DNA from: Paenibacillus_T sp033239625
Lineage (GTDB): Bacteria > Bacillota > Bacilli > Paenibacillales > Paenibacillaceae
Length of the DNA: 64,000 bases
Assembly: GCF_033239625.1 (NCBI RefSeq)
Contig: NZ_BTCK01000027.1
Coordinates: 24,743 to 88,742 of the forward strand
Direction of reading: 5' to 3'
The notes beneath the pieces were generated by a model. That model did no database searches. It was given only the letters and a program-made list of their open reading frames with translations, and was not told where the DNA came from. Positions 1-8,597 of the stretch are shown here, one piece after another. Positions within the stretch are counted from its first letter, which is position 1, and each line of letters opens with the position of its first letter. A program made the position numbers and the translations under genes.

Positions 1-917
1 AAGGCAGTGAACGACAAGGTTATTATTAATGCGATAAATCGCAAAATTCGAAGTGCCGTTCCGACCGCCCACCGCTGATAATAGTCGTCAGGGGACGCCA
101 TAAACTCGAAGAAGGATGATGGAGCTGAGAATACGGAAGGGCTGCCATCCAGAATGCCTACGATTCTGCCAGCCACTAATTTCGAGACTGCCGTATCGGT
201 TCTTTCCGTTGTCGAGAATAACGGGAAGACGGAATTCGGACAATCGTCGATGTATTGAATCAGCATGTTACCGTCATGCACAGCATCGATTTCAATTAAG
301 TTAATCCGGTCGACCAATTCCTGAAGGTAGTCCATGTTGGCAATACCGTCAATGTACAGCAGATACACCGTACTCTTGGTTACTTCTCCGACTTCGAGCT
401 TTATCACCTTGAGATGGGAGCTTTTGACCCTGCGTCTAATGAGCGATAGATTAGCTGTGGCCATCTCGATGAAGGAATCGTGCGGCCCCGTGATTACCGT
501 TTCGGTTTCGGATTGTTGAATCGAGCGGCCTTCGGGTTTGTAGACATCAATCAGATAGGTATTATCGTTATGAAAAATAGCCGCTTCGCCATTTAATATG
601 CCTTTGATCAGAGATTTGGAATCGTTTGTCCGCTTAAATTGATTTCTACCTAGCAGCGCCTGTACTTCATTCTCGCGAATGTTAGACAGAGGAATTGTAA
701 CATCTCGAGAAAGCTCCTCTGATCCGACTAAGTGCCCGAAATATACAAGGTTAACATTGATCTCAGGGAACGTGTGATGCGTCAGATCAAGGCAATCCTT
801 GAAATTATCCAGTGTAAGCTGCAAGCTAGGCAGGACAATCGCATCATCGATTTGTTTATTGTCCTCCCGCTGTATGTCTTGATCGGGAAGGCGATGCGTT
901 CCTCTAAACCATTTCAT
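1..917 (-). CDS. Spore germination protein, GerA family A-subunit (3' end cut by window)
   Basis: The reverse strand is open from an ATG at 917 down to base 1, giving about 305 residues with the C-terminus outside the window. The protein starts MKWFRGTHRLPDQD and contains segments typical of the GerAA/GerBA N-terminal cytosolic domain: a DSKSLIKGILNGEAAI stretch near residue 100, VITGPHDSF, and ASPDDYYQRW shortly before the first membrane helix (about residue 285 on). GerA-family A subunits form germinant receptors in the spore inner membrane with B and C subunits; genes for those would lie left of the window. The start is supported by the purine-rich site GGGAAGGGG about 8 bases upstream. 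The substrate cannot be told from sequence. Confidence 0.88.
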   Translation of the reverse strand, partial: MKWFRGTHRLPDQDIQREDNKQIDDAIVLPSLQLTLDNFKDCLDLTHHTFPEINVNLVYFGHLVGSEELSRDVTIPLSNIRENEVQALLGRNQFKRTNDSKSLIKGILNGEAAIFHNDNTYLIDVYKPEGRSIQQSETETVITGPHDSFIEMATANLSLIRRRVKSSHLKVIKLEVGEVTKSTVYLLYIDGIANMDYLQELVDRINLIEIDAVHDGNMLIQYIDDCPNSVFPLFSTTERTDTAVSKLVAGRIVGILDGSPSVFSAPSSFFEFMASPDDYYQRWAVGTALRILRFIALIITLSFTA

Positions 918-1036
918 TCTGGCAGCCCCTTCCCGTCACATTCATTGGGTGTGTCTCCACCACAACCCTTAAGCTGCAAGTTATTCCAGTTCATATTGTG
1001 CTGCAAAAGCTTGTCTTCATTCATGGCCGGAAACGA

Positions 1037-1083
1037 AAAAAACCATCAATCCATGCCCTGGTGGACAGAGATTGATGGTTTAC
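1037..1083 (-). terminator. Rho-independent terminator of katG
   Basis: Arms AAACCATCAAT and ATTGATGGTTT pair around an 18-20 base loop. Read on the reverse strand the hairpin is followed by a T-run, as expected for the end of the katG transcript. Confidence 0.8.
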
Positions 1084-1123
1084 TTGAAAGCTTCGTCGGA
1101 TCGACGGGGTTATAAGAAAATTA

Positions 1124-3316
1124 TTAATGAGTGCGTTTCAGATCGTAACGGTCTGCGTTCATCACTTTGACCCAAGCTGCGATGAAGTCGCGTACGAATT
1201 TCTCTTGGTTGTCATTCTGTGCATAGACCTCGGCGATCGCACGAAGGATGGAGTTCGAACCGAACACAAGATCAACGCGCGTGCCGGTACGCATTACTTT
1301 ACCCGTTGTACGGTGGTGTGCGGCATATTCATTCGCACCCATTGGACACCATGCTACGCTCATGTCGAGCAGGTTCACGAAGAAGTCATTCGTCAGCGTA
1401 CCTACGCGATCCGTGAATACGCCATGCTGCGAGCCGCCATGGTTCGCGCCGAGTACGCGCAGACCACCAACGAGAACCGTGAGTTCTGGTGCGGTCAGGC
1501 CAAGCAGCTGTGCTTTGTCAACGAGAAGCTCTTCCGGGCTTACGCTGTATTGCTTCTTCAGGTAGTTGCGGAAACCGTCTGCAACCGGCTCGAGCACGGC
1601 GAAGCTTTCTTCGTCCGTTTGCTCTTGCGTTGCATCGCCGCGTCCAGCCGTGAATGGAACCGTAACGTCAAAGCCTGCATTCTGTGCTGCCTTCTCAACC
1701 GCAGCGCTGCCGCCGAGTACGATCAGGTCTGCGAGGCTTACTTTCGTCGTCAGCTCTTCTTGAATGCCTTCCAGAATCGTCAGCACCTTCGTCAACTGCT
1801 GCGGTTGGTTGACTTCCCAATCGCGCTGCGGCGACAATGCGATGCGAGCGCCGTTAGCGCCGCCGCGCATATCGGAGCCGCGGAACGTGCTTGCCGATGC
1901 CCAAGCCGTCGTGACCAATTCGCTGATCGTAAGTCCGGAGTCGAGAATTTTTGCTTTGATATCTGCGATTTCTTCATCGCTTAGCGTATAGTCAACCGCA
2001 GGCACTACGTCCTGCCAGATCAGCTCTTCTGCCGGAACTTCTGGTCCGAGATAACGTGCGCGTGGACCCATATCGCGGTGCGTCAGCTTGAACCAAGCGC
2101 GAGCGAACGCATCTGCGAATTCTTCCGGGTTCTCGTGGAAGCGGCGCGAGATTTTCTCGTACACAGGGTCAACGCGAAGTGCCATATCGGCTGTCGTCAT
2201 CATCGTCGGAACGCGAACCGAAGCATCTTCCGCATCTGGCGCCATATGGTCTTCCGATTGATCAATAGCATGCCAAATATGTGCGCCTGCCGGGCTCTTC
2301 GTCAGCTCCCACTCATAGCCGAACAGCGTATCGAAGAAGCCGTTGTCCCATTGCGTTGGATTAGCAGTCCAAGCGCCTTCCACGCCGCTCGTGATCGTAT
2401 CGCGGCCTTTGCCGGAACCTTGCGAACTCAGCCAGCCCAGGCCTTGCGCTTCGATTGGAGCAGCTTCTGGGTCTGGACCGACCTTAGCGGCATCGCCTGC
2501 ACCGTGCGCTTTACCGAATGTATGGCCGCCAGCAACAAGTGCGACGGTTTCTTCGTCGTTCATACCCATGCGTGCGAACGTTTCGCGAATGTCGCGGCCG
2601 CTTGCCAGTGGATCCGGATTGCCGTTAGGACCTTCTGGATTCACGTAGATCAGACCCATCTGAACCGCTGCCAGCGGATTCTCAAGCTCGCGATCTCCCG
2701 AGTAGCGGTTGTCGCCGAGCCATTCCTTCTCATTGCCCCAGTAAATATCTTCTTCCGGATGCCAGACGTCAGCACGTCCGCCGCCGAAGCCGAAAGTTTT
2801 GCCGCCCATGGATTCGATCGCGACGTTGCCTGTCAGAATCATGAGGTCGGCCCACGAGATTTTGTTGCCGTACTTTTGTTTAATTGGCCACAGCAGCCGG
2901 CGCGCTTTATCCAGGTTGCCGTTGTCCGGCCAGCTATTCAGCGGTGCAAAACGCTGCGTGCCATTGCCGGCGCCGCCGCGGCCGTCGCCTGTACGATACG
3001 TACCGGCCGAGTGCCAAGCCATACGAATGAAGAATGGGCCATAGTGTCCGTAATCAGCCGGCCACCAATCTTGGCTATCAGTCATCAGATCGCGAAGATC
3101 TTGTTTAAGAGCGTTGTAGTCTAGCTTTTGGAATTCTTCCGCATAATCAAAGTCTTCACCCATAGGATTCGATTTACGATCATGTTGATGAAGAATGCTC
3201 AGGTTTAACTGGTTAGGCCACCAGTCTCTATTTGAAGTACCGCTAGATTTATAACTCGTAGCACTGCCATGCATAACCGGGCATTTTCCTGCGTTAGTAG
3301 AAGCTGTAGCGTCCAT
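1124..3316 (-). CDS. katG: Catalase-peroxidase KatG
   Basis: The 730-residue protein has the normal KatG length and two-domain architecture (N-terminal haem domain, degenerate C-terminal peroxidase domain). Visible active-site parts are the distal motif RMAWHSAGTYR (Arg98, Trp101, His102), Tyr224 in LIYVNPEGPNG, Met250 in ARMGM and the proximal His265 in VAGGHTFGKAHG. Trp101, Tyr224 and Met250 match the Trp-Tyr-Met adduct that gives KatG its catalase activity. It removes hydrogen peroxide in the cytoplasm. The start has an AGGAG site 7-8 bases upstream. The gene appears to be transcribed alone, from its own promoter to its own terminator. No clear PerR box was seen. Confidence 0.97.
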   Translation of the reverse strand: MDATASTNAGKCPVMHGSATSYKSSGTSNRDWWPNQLNLSILHQHDRKSNPMGEDFDYAEEFQKLDYNALKQDLRDLMTDSQDWWPADYGHYGPFFIRMAWHSAGTYRTGDGRGGAGNGTQRFAPLNSWPDNGNLDKARRLLWPIKQKYGNKISWADLMILTGNVAIESMGGKTFGFGGGRADVWHPEEDIYWGNEKEWLGDNRYSGDRELENPLAAVQMGLIYVNPEGPNGNPDPLASGRDIRETFARMGMNDEETVALVAGGHTFGKAHGAGDAAKVGPDPEAAPIEAQGLGWLSSQGSGKGRDTITSGVEGAWTANPTQWDNGFFDTLFGYEWELTKSPAGAHIWHAIDQSEDHMAPDAEDASVRVPTMMTTADMALRVDPVYEKISRRFHENPEEFADAFARAWFKLTHRDMGPRARYLGPEVPAEELIWQDVVPAVDYTLSDEEIADIKAKILDSGLTISELVTTAWASASTFRGSDMRGGANGARIALSPQRDWEVNQPQQLTKVLTILEGIQEELTTKVSLADLIVLGGSAAVEKAAQNAGFDVTVPFTAGRGDATQEQTDEESFAVLEPVADGFRNYLKKQYSVSPEELLVDKAQLLGLTAPELTVLVGGLRVLGANHGGSQHGVFTDRVGTLTNDFFVNLLDMSVAWCPMGANEYAAHHRTTGKVMRTGTRVDLVFGSNSILRAIAEVYAQNDNQEKFVRDFIAAWVKVMNADRYDLKRTH

Positions 3317-3372
3317 CGAATCATCTCCTATTTGATTTAGTGAAGTAGCAAATATAAGTGCTCTTATTCCCT

Positions 3373-3401
3373 GTTATAAAGCTATTTCTGACTGAAATCA
3401 A
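3373..3401 (-). promoter_or_regulatory. Candidate sigma-A promoter of katG
   Basis: On the reverse strand TTGATT is followed after 17 bases by TATAAC, about 57 bases upstream of the katG start. Confidence 0.55.
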
Positions 3402-3456
3402 CGCCGGAATGGAAAGTTTCATCCAATCTTCATGCAGGTTTAATCAATGAAAGACG

Positions 3457-3618
3457 TTAATGAATGTTCGATGTTGGAAGGGCTATAACGGTTTGGATTG
3501 TGCCGATGAAAAGCGGGATACGATGCGGTACAAATTGTCCTCCTGGTATGTACAGAGGGCCGAGCAGTTGTCCACGAAGCAGGTTGGTTATTCTGATATG
3601 TTCGTTTTCATCAGCCAC
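3457..3618 (-). CDS. Possible small hypothetical protein (53 aa)
   Basis: A GTG-started reverse-strand frame encodes 53 residues running from VADENEHIRITNLLRGQ to ALPTSNIH, with a proline- and glycine-rich middle (GPLYIPGGQFVPHRIP) and a hydrophobic stretch FIGTIQTVIALP. Composition and codon choice look like a real peptide, but the AGGAG site abuts the GTG. The same site is ideally spaced for an ATG in another frame that stops after seven codons. It may therefore be a coupled or frameshifted small ORF, or chance. No family is recognised. Confidence 0.35.
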   Translation of the reverse strand: MADENEHIRITNLLRGQLLGPLYIPGGQFVPHRIPLFIGTIQTVIALPTSNIH

Positions 3619-3844
3619 CTCCTGTGCAGGAAACTTCCCCTTATTACTTCGGAGAGTAACCTTTATTACCCTTCTTTTGCCCAGATGAAAAAGAGAGGTA
3701 ATAACATTCAGTATGTCTCGCCTATATCGAGAATGCTATTTCAGAAATTCTGAAACAATAGTATTGTGATAGGATAGAATGCATAGCAGCTGAACTGCTG
3801 CGATTCGGTTATGGTTTGATGGCTATATAGAAAGGATTACAGCA

Positions 3845-4972
3845 ATGAAGACGGTTATCGTTATTGGAGCGGGTATATTAGGTGCGTCAACAGCCTATCA
3901 GTTGGCGCGATCAGGCGCGAAGGTTCTGCTTATTGATCGGCAGGATCCAGGGCAGGCGACCGCTGCGGCGGCAGGCATTATTTGTCCATGGCTGTCCCAG
4001 CGGCGCAATCAAGTGTGGTACAGGCTGGCGAAGGCGGGAGCACGGTATTATCCTTCCCTTATTGAACAACTGCACAGCGATGGGGAGACGGATTCCGGCT
4101 ACGCGCAAGTAGGTGCGCTCAGCATTCATGAAGAGGCAGCGAAGGTCGACCGAATGGAGGAGCGGGCGCGACTACGCAGAGAGGATGCGCCTGAGATTGG
4201 TGAAATTACGCGGCACGATGAGCAAGAGATTCGCGAGCAGTTCCCGCTGCTGGCGGAGGGCTATCATGCCGTGCGCATCAGCGGCGCAGCGCGCGTGGAC
4301 GGGCGTGCGCTCCGCGATGCGATGATTCGCGCTGCGGCGCGTCATGGGGCAGAGCTGTTGTATGGGGATGCAGAGCTTCTATTCGATGCCGATGCGAAGC
4401 GTGTAACAGGAGTGACGATGGGCGGTCGCACTTACTCGGCGGACGCGACGGTCGTATGTGCGGGCGCTTGGGCGAGGCAGCTGCTCAAGCCGCTCGCAAT
4501 CGAGTTCAATGTCAGTTATCAGAAGGCGCAGATTATTCATCTGCAGACACAAGAGCAACATGACACGGACGCCTGGCCGGTCATCATGCCGCCAACGGAT
4601 CAATATTTGCTTGGCTTCCAACAACGGCGAATCGTGATCGGGGCTACGCATGAGAATGATGTGGAAGGCTACGATGCGAGAGTGACGGCAGGCGGTATGC
4701 AAGAGGTGCTCAATAAGGGGCTGACGCTCGCGCCTTCCCTTGCGGATAGTACGATCATCGAGACGCGAGTAGGCTTCCGCCCATTCACGCCTGGCTTCCT
4801 GCCGGTAATCGGCGCAGTCCCAGGCTGGGATGGCGCTTATGCGGCCAACGGCCTCGGCGCATCCGGCTTAACGGTGGGACCTTATATGGGAAGCCAGCTC
4901 GCGAAGCTGGTCCTTGGCGAGGCGCTTGAGATCGAGCTGAGCGATTACGATATCGCGAAGGCGATGGAGTAG
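3845..4972 (+). CDS. FAD-dependent oxidoreductase, D-amino-acid oxidase (DAO) family
   Basis: The 375-residue protein opens with a Rossmann dinucleotide motif (VIVIGAGILGASTAY, residues 4-18) and an acidic residue ending the second strand (LLIDR), typical of FAD binding. The C-terminal DAO-family signature is visible as RVGFRPFTPGFLPVIG and AANGLGASGLTVGP. Family members oxidise amines or amino acids (D-amino acids, glycine, sarcosine) using FAD and usually oxygen. The substrate cannot be set here; DadA-like or glycine-oxidase-like roles are possible. It appears monocistronic. Confidence 0.85.
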   Translation: MKTVIVIGAGILGASTAYQLARSGAKVLLIDRQDPGQATAAAAGIICPWLSQRRNQVWYRLAKAGARYYPSLIEQLHSDGETDSGYAQVGALSIHEEAAKVDRMEERARLRREDAPEIGEITRHDEQEIREQFPLLAEGYHAVRISGAARVDGRALRDAMIRAAARHGAELLYGDAELLFDADAKRVTGVTMGGRTYSADATVVCAGAWARQLLKPLAIEFNVSYQKAQIIHLQTQEQHDTDAWPVIMPPTDQYLLGFQQRRIVIGATHENDVEGYDARVTAGGMQEVLNKGLTLAPSLADSTIIETRVGFRPFTPGFLPVIGAVPGWDGAYAANGLGASGLTVGPYMGSQLAKLVLGEALEIELSDYDIAKAME

Positions 4973-5007
4973 ATTAATCGCGACGTATGATAAGCCGTAG
5001 GGTTGAT

Positions 5008-5041
5008 GATAGGCCGTCTTCAGGTGGAAGACGGTCTATTC
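5008..5041 (+). terminator. Probable terminator after the FAD oxidoreductase
   Basis: ATAGGCCGTCTTC and GAAGACGGTCTAT pair to a strong stem with a short loop. The T-rich tail is weak (TTCATGTTG). Confidence 0.5.
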
Positions 5042-5126
5042 ATGTTGTGGGAGTTTGAACTCCAAATTCCGCATATTCCGCATATTCCGCTTATTAAGCA
5101 TGATGGCAAACGATAGATATTGTTAA

Positions 5127-5154
5127 TTGACTTTTCTGAATGTTTCGATATACT
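5127..5154 (+). promoter_or_regulatory. Sigma-A promoter of the argS leader
   Basis: TTGACT and TATACT are separated by 16 bases just ahead of the T-box leader. Confidence 0.65.
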
Positions 5155-5164
5155 GTTATCCAAT

Positions 5165-5408
5165 ACATGAAATTCGAGGATTGGGAGAGTAACTGTACAT
5201 GCAAGTCCAAGAGAGCCGGGAGTGGTGAGAACCGGTACTGCATGAACGGCGAAACGGACCCATGAGATGACTTCTGAAGGATGCAGTAGGAGGTCACGGC
5301 GAAGACCGTTATCTTAGAGTGGTTAGGCGTATTACGTCTAGCAACAAGAGTGGTACCGCGAATGCAGAAGCTTTCGTCTCTTTTATAGAGGCGGGGGCTT
5401 TTTTTATT
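5165..5408 (+). promoter_or_regulatory. T-box leader of argS, specifier CGG (Arg)
   Basis: The T-box sequence AGAGTGGTACCGCGA lies at 5348-5362. It is followed by a terminator (AGCTTTCGTCTC pairing with GAGGCGGGGGCT, then seven T). Upstream are the Stem I parts AGAGAGCCGGG and GGTGAGAACCGG. On the 3' side of the specifier loop the sequence reads GAAA-CGG-A-CCC, and the CCC can pair with GGG at the 5' side of Stem I. This makes CGG (5255-5257) the likely specifier. Uncharged arginyl-tRNA would bind and allow read-through into argS. Confidence 0.92.
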
Positions 5409-5429
5409 GCAGACAAAGGGGGATTTCAA

Positions 5430-7301
5430 ATGATTCGTCCATTCATCGTAAGCAGTATCGAGAAGTCCGTGCAGGCGCTGTTGGTTGAGCTAGGGGTTGA
5501 AGCAGGCGACTTGAACGTACGTGTTCAGATCGAACAGCCGGCGCACCTTGACCATGGCGATTACGCGACGAATGTTGCAATGCAGCTAGCTAAAGCACTT
5601 AGAAAAGCTCCGATTCAAATCGCTTCCATGTTGAAAGCGAAGCTGGAGCAGGATGGAAGCGTCGAGCAGCTAATCGGCATAATCGAGGTTGCTCCGCCAG
5701 GATTCATCAACCTGTACATCGATTGGCAGCAGTGGGCGCAGAGGGAATTCGTGCTGCCTGTCGGCCATGGCGAGAAGGTCGTCATCGAACATACGTCAAT
5801 CAACCCGAACAAATCCGCTCATGTGGGACATCTTCGAAATGCTTGCATTGGTGACGCCCTCGTGCGGTTGATGAGAAGAACCGGTTATGAGGTCGAGGTG
5901 CATAATTACATCGATGATCTGGGCAATCAGCTGGCGGATACGGTTGTAGGTATGCTGCACATTCCGCACAAGAAGGAGCATGTTCGGTTTGGCGATTATT
6001 GTTGGGACATCTATTCAAGCGTGAATCGGGAATACCAGCGTAACCCGCTATTGCTGGAGCATAGAACGAATACGCTGCATTCATTGGAAGAAGGGGACGA
6101 GAACTTATCGTGGGTCGGCTTGCTCGTGGCGGAGCGGATCGTACGAGAGCATCTGGATGAAATGCAGGCTTTCGGCATCGATTACGATCTTCTCGTGTGG
6201 GAGAGCAGCATCGTTAGGGAAGGCTTCTGGTCATCCGCATTCGAGTTATTGAAGGAAACGACGCAATTCGAGTTAGAGACGACTGGAAAGCTGGAAGGCT
6301 GCTGGGTGTTAAAACAAGCTTCATGCAACGAGGAGCAGGAACCGTCAGATTCTGAGCATCAAGCGGATAAGGTACTCGTTCGCTCCAACGGGATTCTGAC
6401 GTATACGGCCAAAGACATCGCCTATCATCTATGGAAATTCGGATTGCTGGAGAAGGACTTCAGCTATAAACGGTTCAGAGAAGGGATATGGTCAACGAGC
6501 GGGAGCGGAGTGAGCGCCTCGTTCGGCAAGGCGGATATCGTCATCAACGTCATTGATCATCGGCAGGAATATCCGCAGGCGATGGTGAAGCAGGCGCTGG
6601 AACTACTGGGATATACCAAGCAGGCCGAGAAGCTTCGCCATGTCAGCTACGGCGTCGTTTCGTTAAGCCCGCGGGCGGCGAGAGAGCTCGGAATCGATAC
6701 GTCAGATGGCAAGCCGTCCTATGCGATGTCAGGCAGACAAGGCATCGGGATCAAAATCGCTGATTTGCTGGATCGGATGGAGACGATCATCGATACCAAA
6801 CGGTCGGATAAACGCGGCCTGTCGAGCAGAATGATTGCGGCAGCTGCGATCCGTTATTATCTGCTTCGTTATAATTTAGCGACTGAGGTGGTATTCGACA
6901 TTGAGCAGGCTACGGAGGTAACGGGCAATACAGGTGTTTATTTGATGTATGCCTATGCGCGTGCCGTCAACATTCTTAGCAAAGCAGAGTCGGAATTGGG
7001 TGTGAGGCCAAGTGTGCCGATTGCGATAGAACAGCTTGAGAAAGCCGAATACGCGCTGCTCAGACATATTGCGGCTTGGCAGGATACGCTGCACACTGCG
7101 GGTCGGGAGTTGTCACCGAACCTCATATGCAATTACGCGCATGAGCTGGCGACTTTGTTCAGCAACTTTTATGCCGCCTGCCCGATTCTTAAGGCAGATG
7201 AGCGTTCCATGCAGCTCAGGTTGTGGCTCACCTTGAAATTCCAAGAGACGCTCGGCGACGCGCTGACCGTACTTGGATTGCCGACTCCGAGTCGGATGTA
7301 G
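5430..7301 (+). CDS. argS: Arginyl-tRNA synthetase
   Basis: Class I synthetase that charges tRNA-Arg. The ATG at 5430 is chosen because GGGGG lies 7 bases upstream and because any earlier start would fall inside the T-box terminator. The protein is 623 residues, longer than the usual 550-580. The N-terminal tRNA-binding add-1 domain includes HLDHGDYATNVAMQLAK. The signature HTSINPNKSAHVGHLRNA follows, with HVGH as the HIGH motif. The KMSKS-equivalent region near residue 430 reads SYAMSGRQGIGIK and is degenerate, which is common in ArgRS. The C-terminal helical anticodon-binding domain ends in VLGLPTPSRM. Sequence in the middle (about residues 230-330) is looser than in typical bacterial ArgRS. 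Confidence 0.93.
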   Translation: MIRPFIVSSIEKSVQALLVELGVEAGDLNVRVQIEQPAHLDHGDYATNVAMQLAKALRKAPIQIASMLKAKLEQDGSVEQLIGIIEVAPPGFINLYIDWQQWAQREFVLPVGHGEKVVIEHTSINPNKSAHVGHLRNACIGDALVRLMRRTGYEVEVHNYIDDLGNQLADTVVGMLHIPHKKEHVRFGDYCWDIYSSVNREYQRNPLLLEHRTNTLHSLEEGDENLSWVGLLVAERIVREHLDEMQAFGIDYDLLVWESSIVREGFWSSAFELLKETTQFELETTGKLEGCWVLKQASCNEEQEPSDSEHQADKVLVRSNGILTYTAKDIAYHLWKFGLLEKDFSYKRFREGIWSTSGSGVSASFGKADIVINVIDHRQEYPQAMVKQALELLGYTKQAEKLRHVSYGVVSLSPRAARELGIDTSDGKPSYAMSGRQGIGIKIADLLDRMETIIDTKRSDKRGLSSRMIAAAAIRYYLLRYNLATEVVFDIEQATEVTGNTGVYLMYAYARAVNILSKAESELGVRPSVPIAIEQLEKAEYALLRHIAAWQDTLHTAGRELSPNLICNYAHELATLFSNFYAACPILKADERSMQLRLWLTLKFQETLGDALTVLGLPTPSRM

Positions 7302-7340
7302 CATCGATCTCGTTCTCGATCGAAGCTTGGCACGGTGAAA

Positions 7341-7378
7341 GCCCGATCGCAACAACGGTTGCAATCGGGCTTATTTTA
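7341..7378 (+). terminator. Terminator of argS
   Basis: GCCCGATCGCAAC and GGTTGCAATCGGGC form a near-perfect stem followed by TTATTTT. Confidence 0.75.
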
Positions 7379-7400
7379 ACGAACGAGTATGTTTTTACCT

Positions 7401-7537
7401 GCTAGGGGTTGCCATAGCGCTTAAGTGGTCATTTTTGCCCAAGAATGCACCGATCGGTTCGAATTAATCGCGATCACAACCGTTACTGTTCCGGAAATTT
7501 CAATATCGGTATGATAGCCGCTATACAAACCGTTAAC
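7401..7537. repeat. Dispersed repeat family A, copy 1
   Basis: The left end GCTAGGGGTTGCCATAGCGC and the right end, read in reverse as GTTAACGGTTTGTATAGCGG, are related inverted repeats. An internal TCCGGAAA is shared with copy 3. Related copies lie at 7816-8004, 9291-9477 and 55631-55764. Confidence 0.6.
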
Positions 7538-7826
7538 GCTGAGGGACCAGCCCGAGCCCAGTGTTGCTAGGTAGACGATAGGTGCGATAACGAATCGTTC
7601 CACTTGCTACCTCAAGCAGCTTCTTATCGAGCAGCCTTCGCAGAATAACGCGAGTACGATTATCAGTGAGCAGCAAGTGTCGGGATAGCTCATTAGTTGT
7701 AAACGGCCGAAGCACCCGACGAGCGAGTCGCAGCGTCTCGGCTTCCGCCCAATGAAGATTCGGGGATACAGCATTCGCTAGAAACTTCGTCAGTATCGGC
7801 AGTCTTAGCCTAAATCGTAACGGTTG
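7533..7826 (-). pseudogene. Remnant of a protein with a C-terminal winged-helix-like domain
   Basis: A reverse-strand frame of 97 codons without a credible start runs from LRFRLRLPILTKFLANAV through LRPFTTNELSRHLLL, TDNRTRVILRRLLDKK and LLEVASGTIRYRTYRL to a stop at 7533. The helix-turn-helix spacing (NELSRHLLLTDNRTRVILRRL) followed by a short beta-like tail suggests a winged-helix domain. Repeat copies A1 and A2 sit exactly at both ends, so the upstream part of the gene seems to have been lost. The parent family is not identified. Confidence 0.45.
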
Positions 7827-8004
7827 CTATCGTGGCTATTCTGCGGAAATGTTCATCTTTCCTTATGGCTAAGGGATGCAGATGAGCTTATTAATGCGAT
7901 ATTGTCCCATTTGAACGGGTAAACAGAGAACTAAGCGCAGTAGGAACCGTTAGAGATGGAAACACGCCAATTTGAACGAAATAAGTGCAACAGCAGCCGT
8001 TAGC
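7816..8004. repeat. Dispersed repeat family A, copy 2 (degenerate)
   Basis: It begins GTAACGGTTGCTATCG, contains an internal GGAACCGTTAG at 7944-7954, and ends GCAGCCGTTAGC. Two further half motifs (GACGGTTAG and CCGTAACGTTGC) occur at about 8130-8152 in the otherwise empty stretch before 8233. Confidence 0.5.
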
Positions 8005-8232
8005 AGACAACGCATCTTCTCGATCTTCATCATCCGCCCGTCATCTAGGCCAAGCCAGTGGCCGTCTAATCCAATATTGAGGTGCCATAACCCCAATCGG
8101 ACGTGATCGGCGGCGCATACAATGACGGTTAGACGAGCCGTAACGTTGCCCTTCCTTGTAATTTGAGCTATGCTTTTGTAAGTAGTGTTGTTTATGTACA
8201 TGTGTTCACTGTTAAGTTTAGGAGGCGCTGTG

Positions 8233-8577
8233 ATGGAGCTTATTAATAAATCAGACGTTCAAGCAAGAATTGATGCCTTGAAGGATCAGGACCTATACAT
8301 TCATCTAGAGATGACGACTGGAGCCTATGCAGCACATTTCGATAGCAATAAGCATCCTGCATCGATCTTCATTACGAATACGAAGGTCCGCTTCGGCCAT
8401 GGTGCGATCTCTGGCGAAGGACCATTCCGGATCGGGCTCAAAATGGAGCAGGGATGGGTCTATACCGAAGGGCTTACGCACTATGAGCAGCTGGAGACGG
8501 AGCGATTGATCATGGCGGGCCATGATGGTCAAGGGAAGCTTGTCGTAGCCATTCAGCTGAGCAAGCAGCCGTTCTAA
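8233..8577 (+). CDS. yojF: YojF family protein (DUF1806)
   Basis: The 114-residue protein resembles B. subtilis YojF, a small protein of unknown function encoded directly upstream of the bacillithiol deacetylase YojG/BshB2 in bacilli. The ATG at 8233 follows TAGGAGGCGCTGTG, an excellent ribosome binding site. An in-frame upstream ATG at 8185 lacks one. The next gene, bshB2, begins 20 bases downstream, so the pair forms an operon and a role alongside bacillithiol metabolism is inferred from that context. Confidence 0.8.
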   Translation: MELINKSDVQARIDALKDQDLYIHLEMTTGAYAAHFDSNKHPASIFITNTKVRFGHGAISGEGPFRIGLKMEQGWVYTEGLTHYEQLETERLIMAGHDGQGKLVVAIQLSKQPF

Positions 8578-8597
8578 GGGAAGAGGAGGAGACATAA

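Noticed and set aside
1127..1984. 285-codon open frame antisense to katG
   Set aside because: It overlaps fully conserved katG coding sequence in another frame and has no domain or ribosome binding site; it is a by-product of GC-rich codon use.
2078..3124. 348-codon open frame antisense to katG
   Set aside because: Same reason; the katG product is unambiguous.
3330..3456. PerR box upstream of katG
   Set aside because: Searched by eye for TTATAAT-N-ATTATAA; only a partial TTATAA overlapping the -10 box was found.
7950..8201. 83-codon reverse-strand frame
   Set aside because: Largely made of repeat-A sequence and lacks a start signal.
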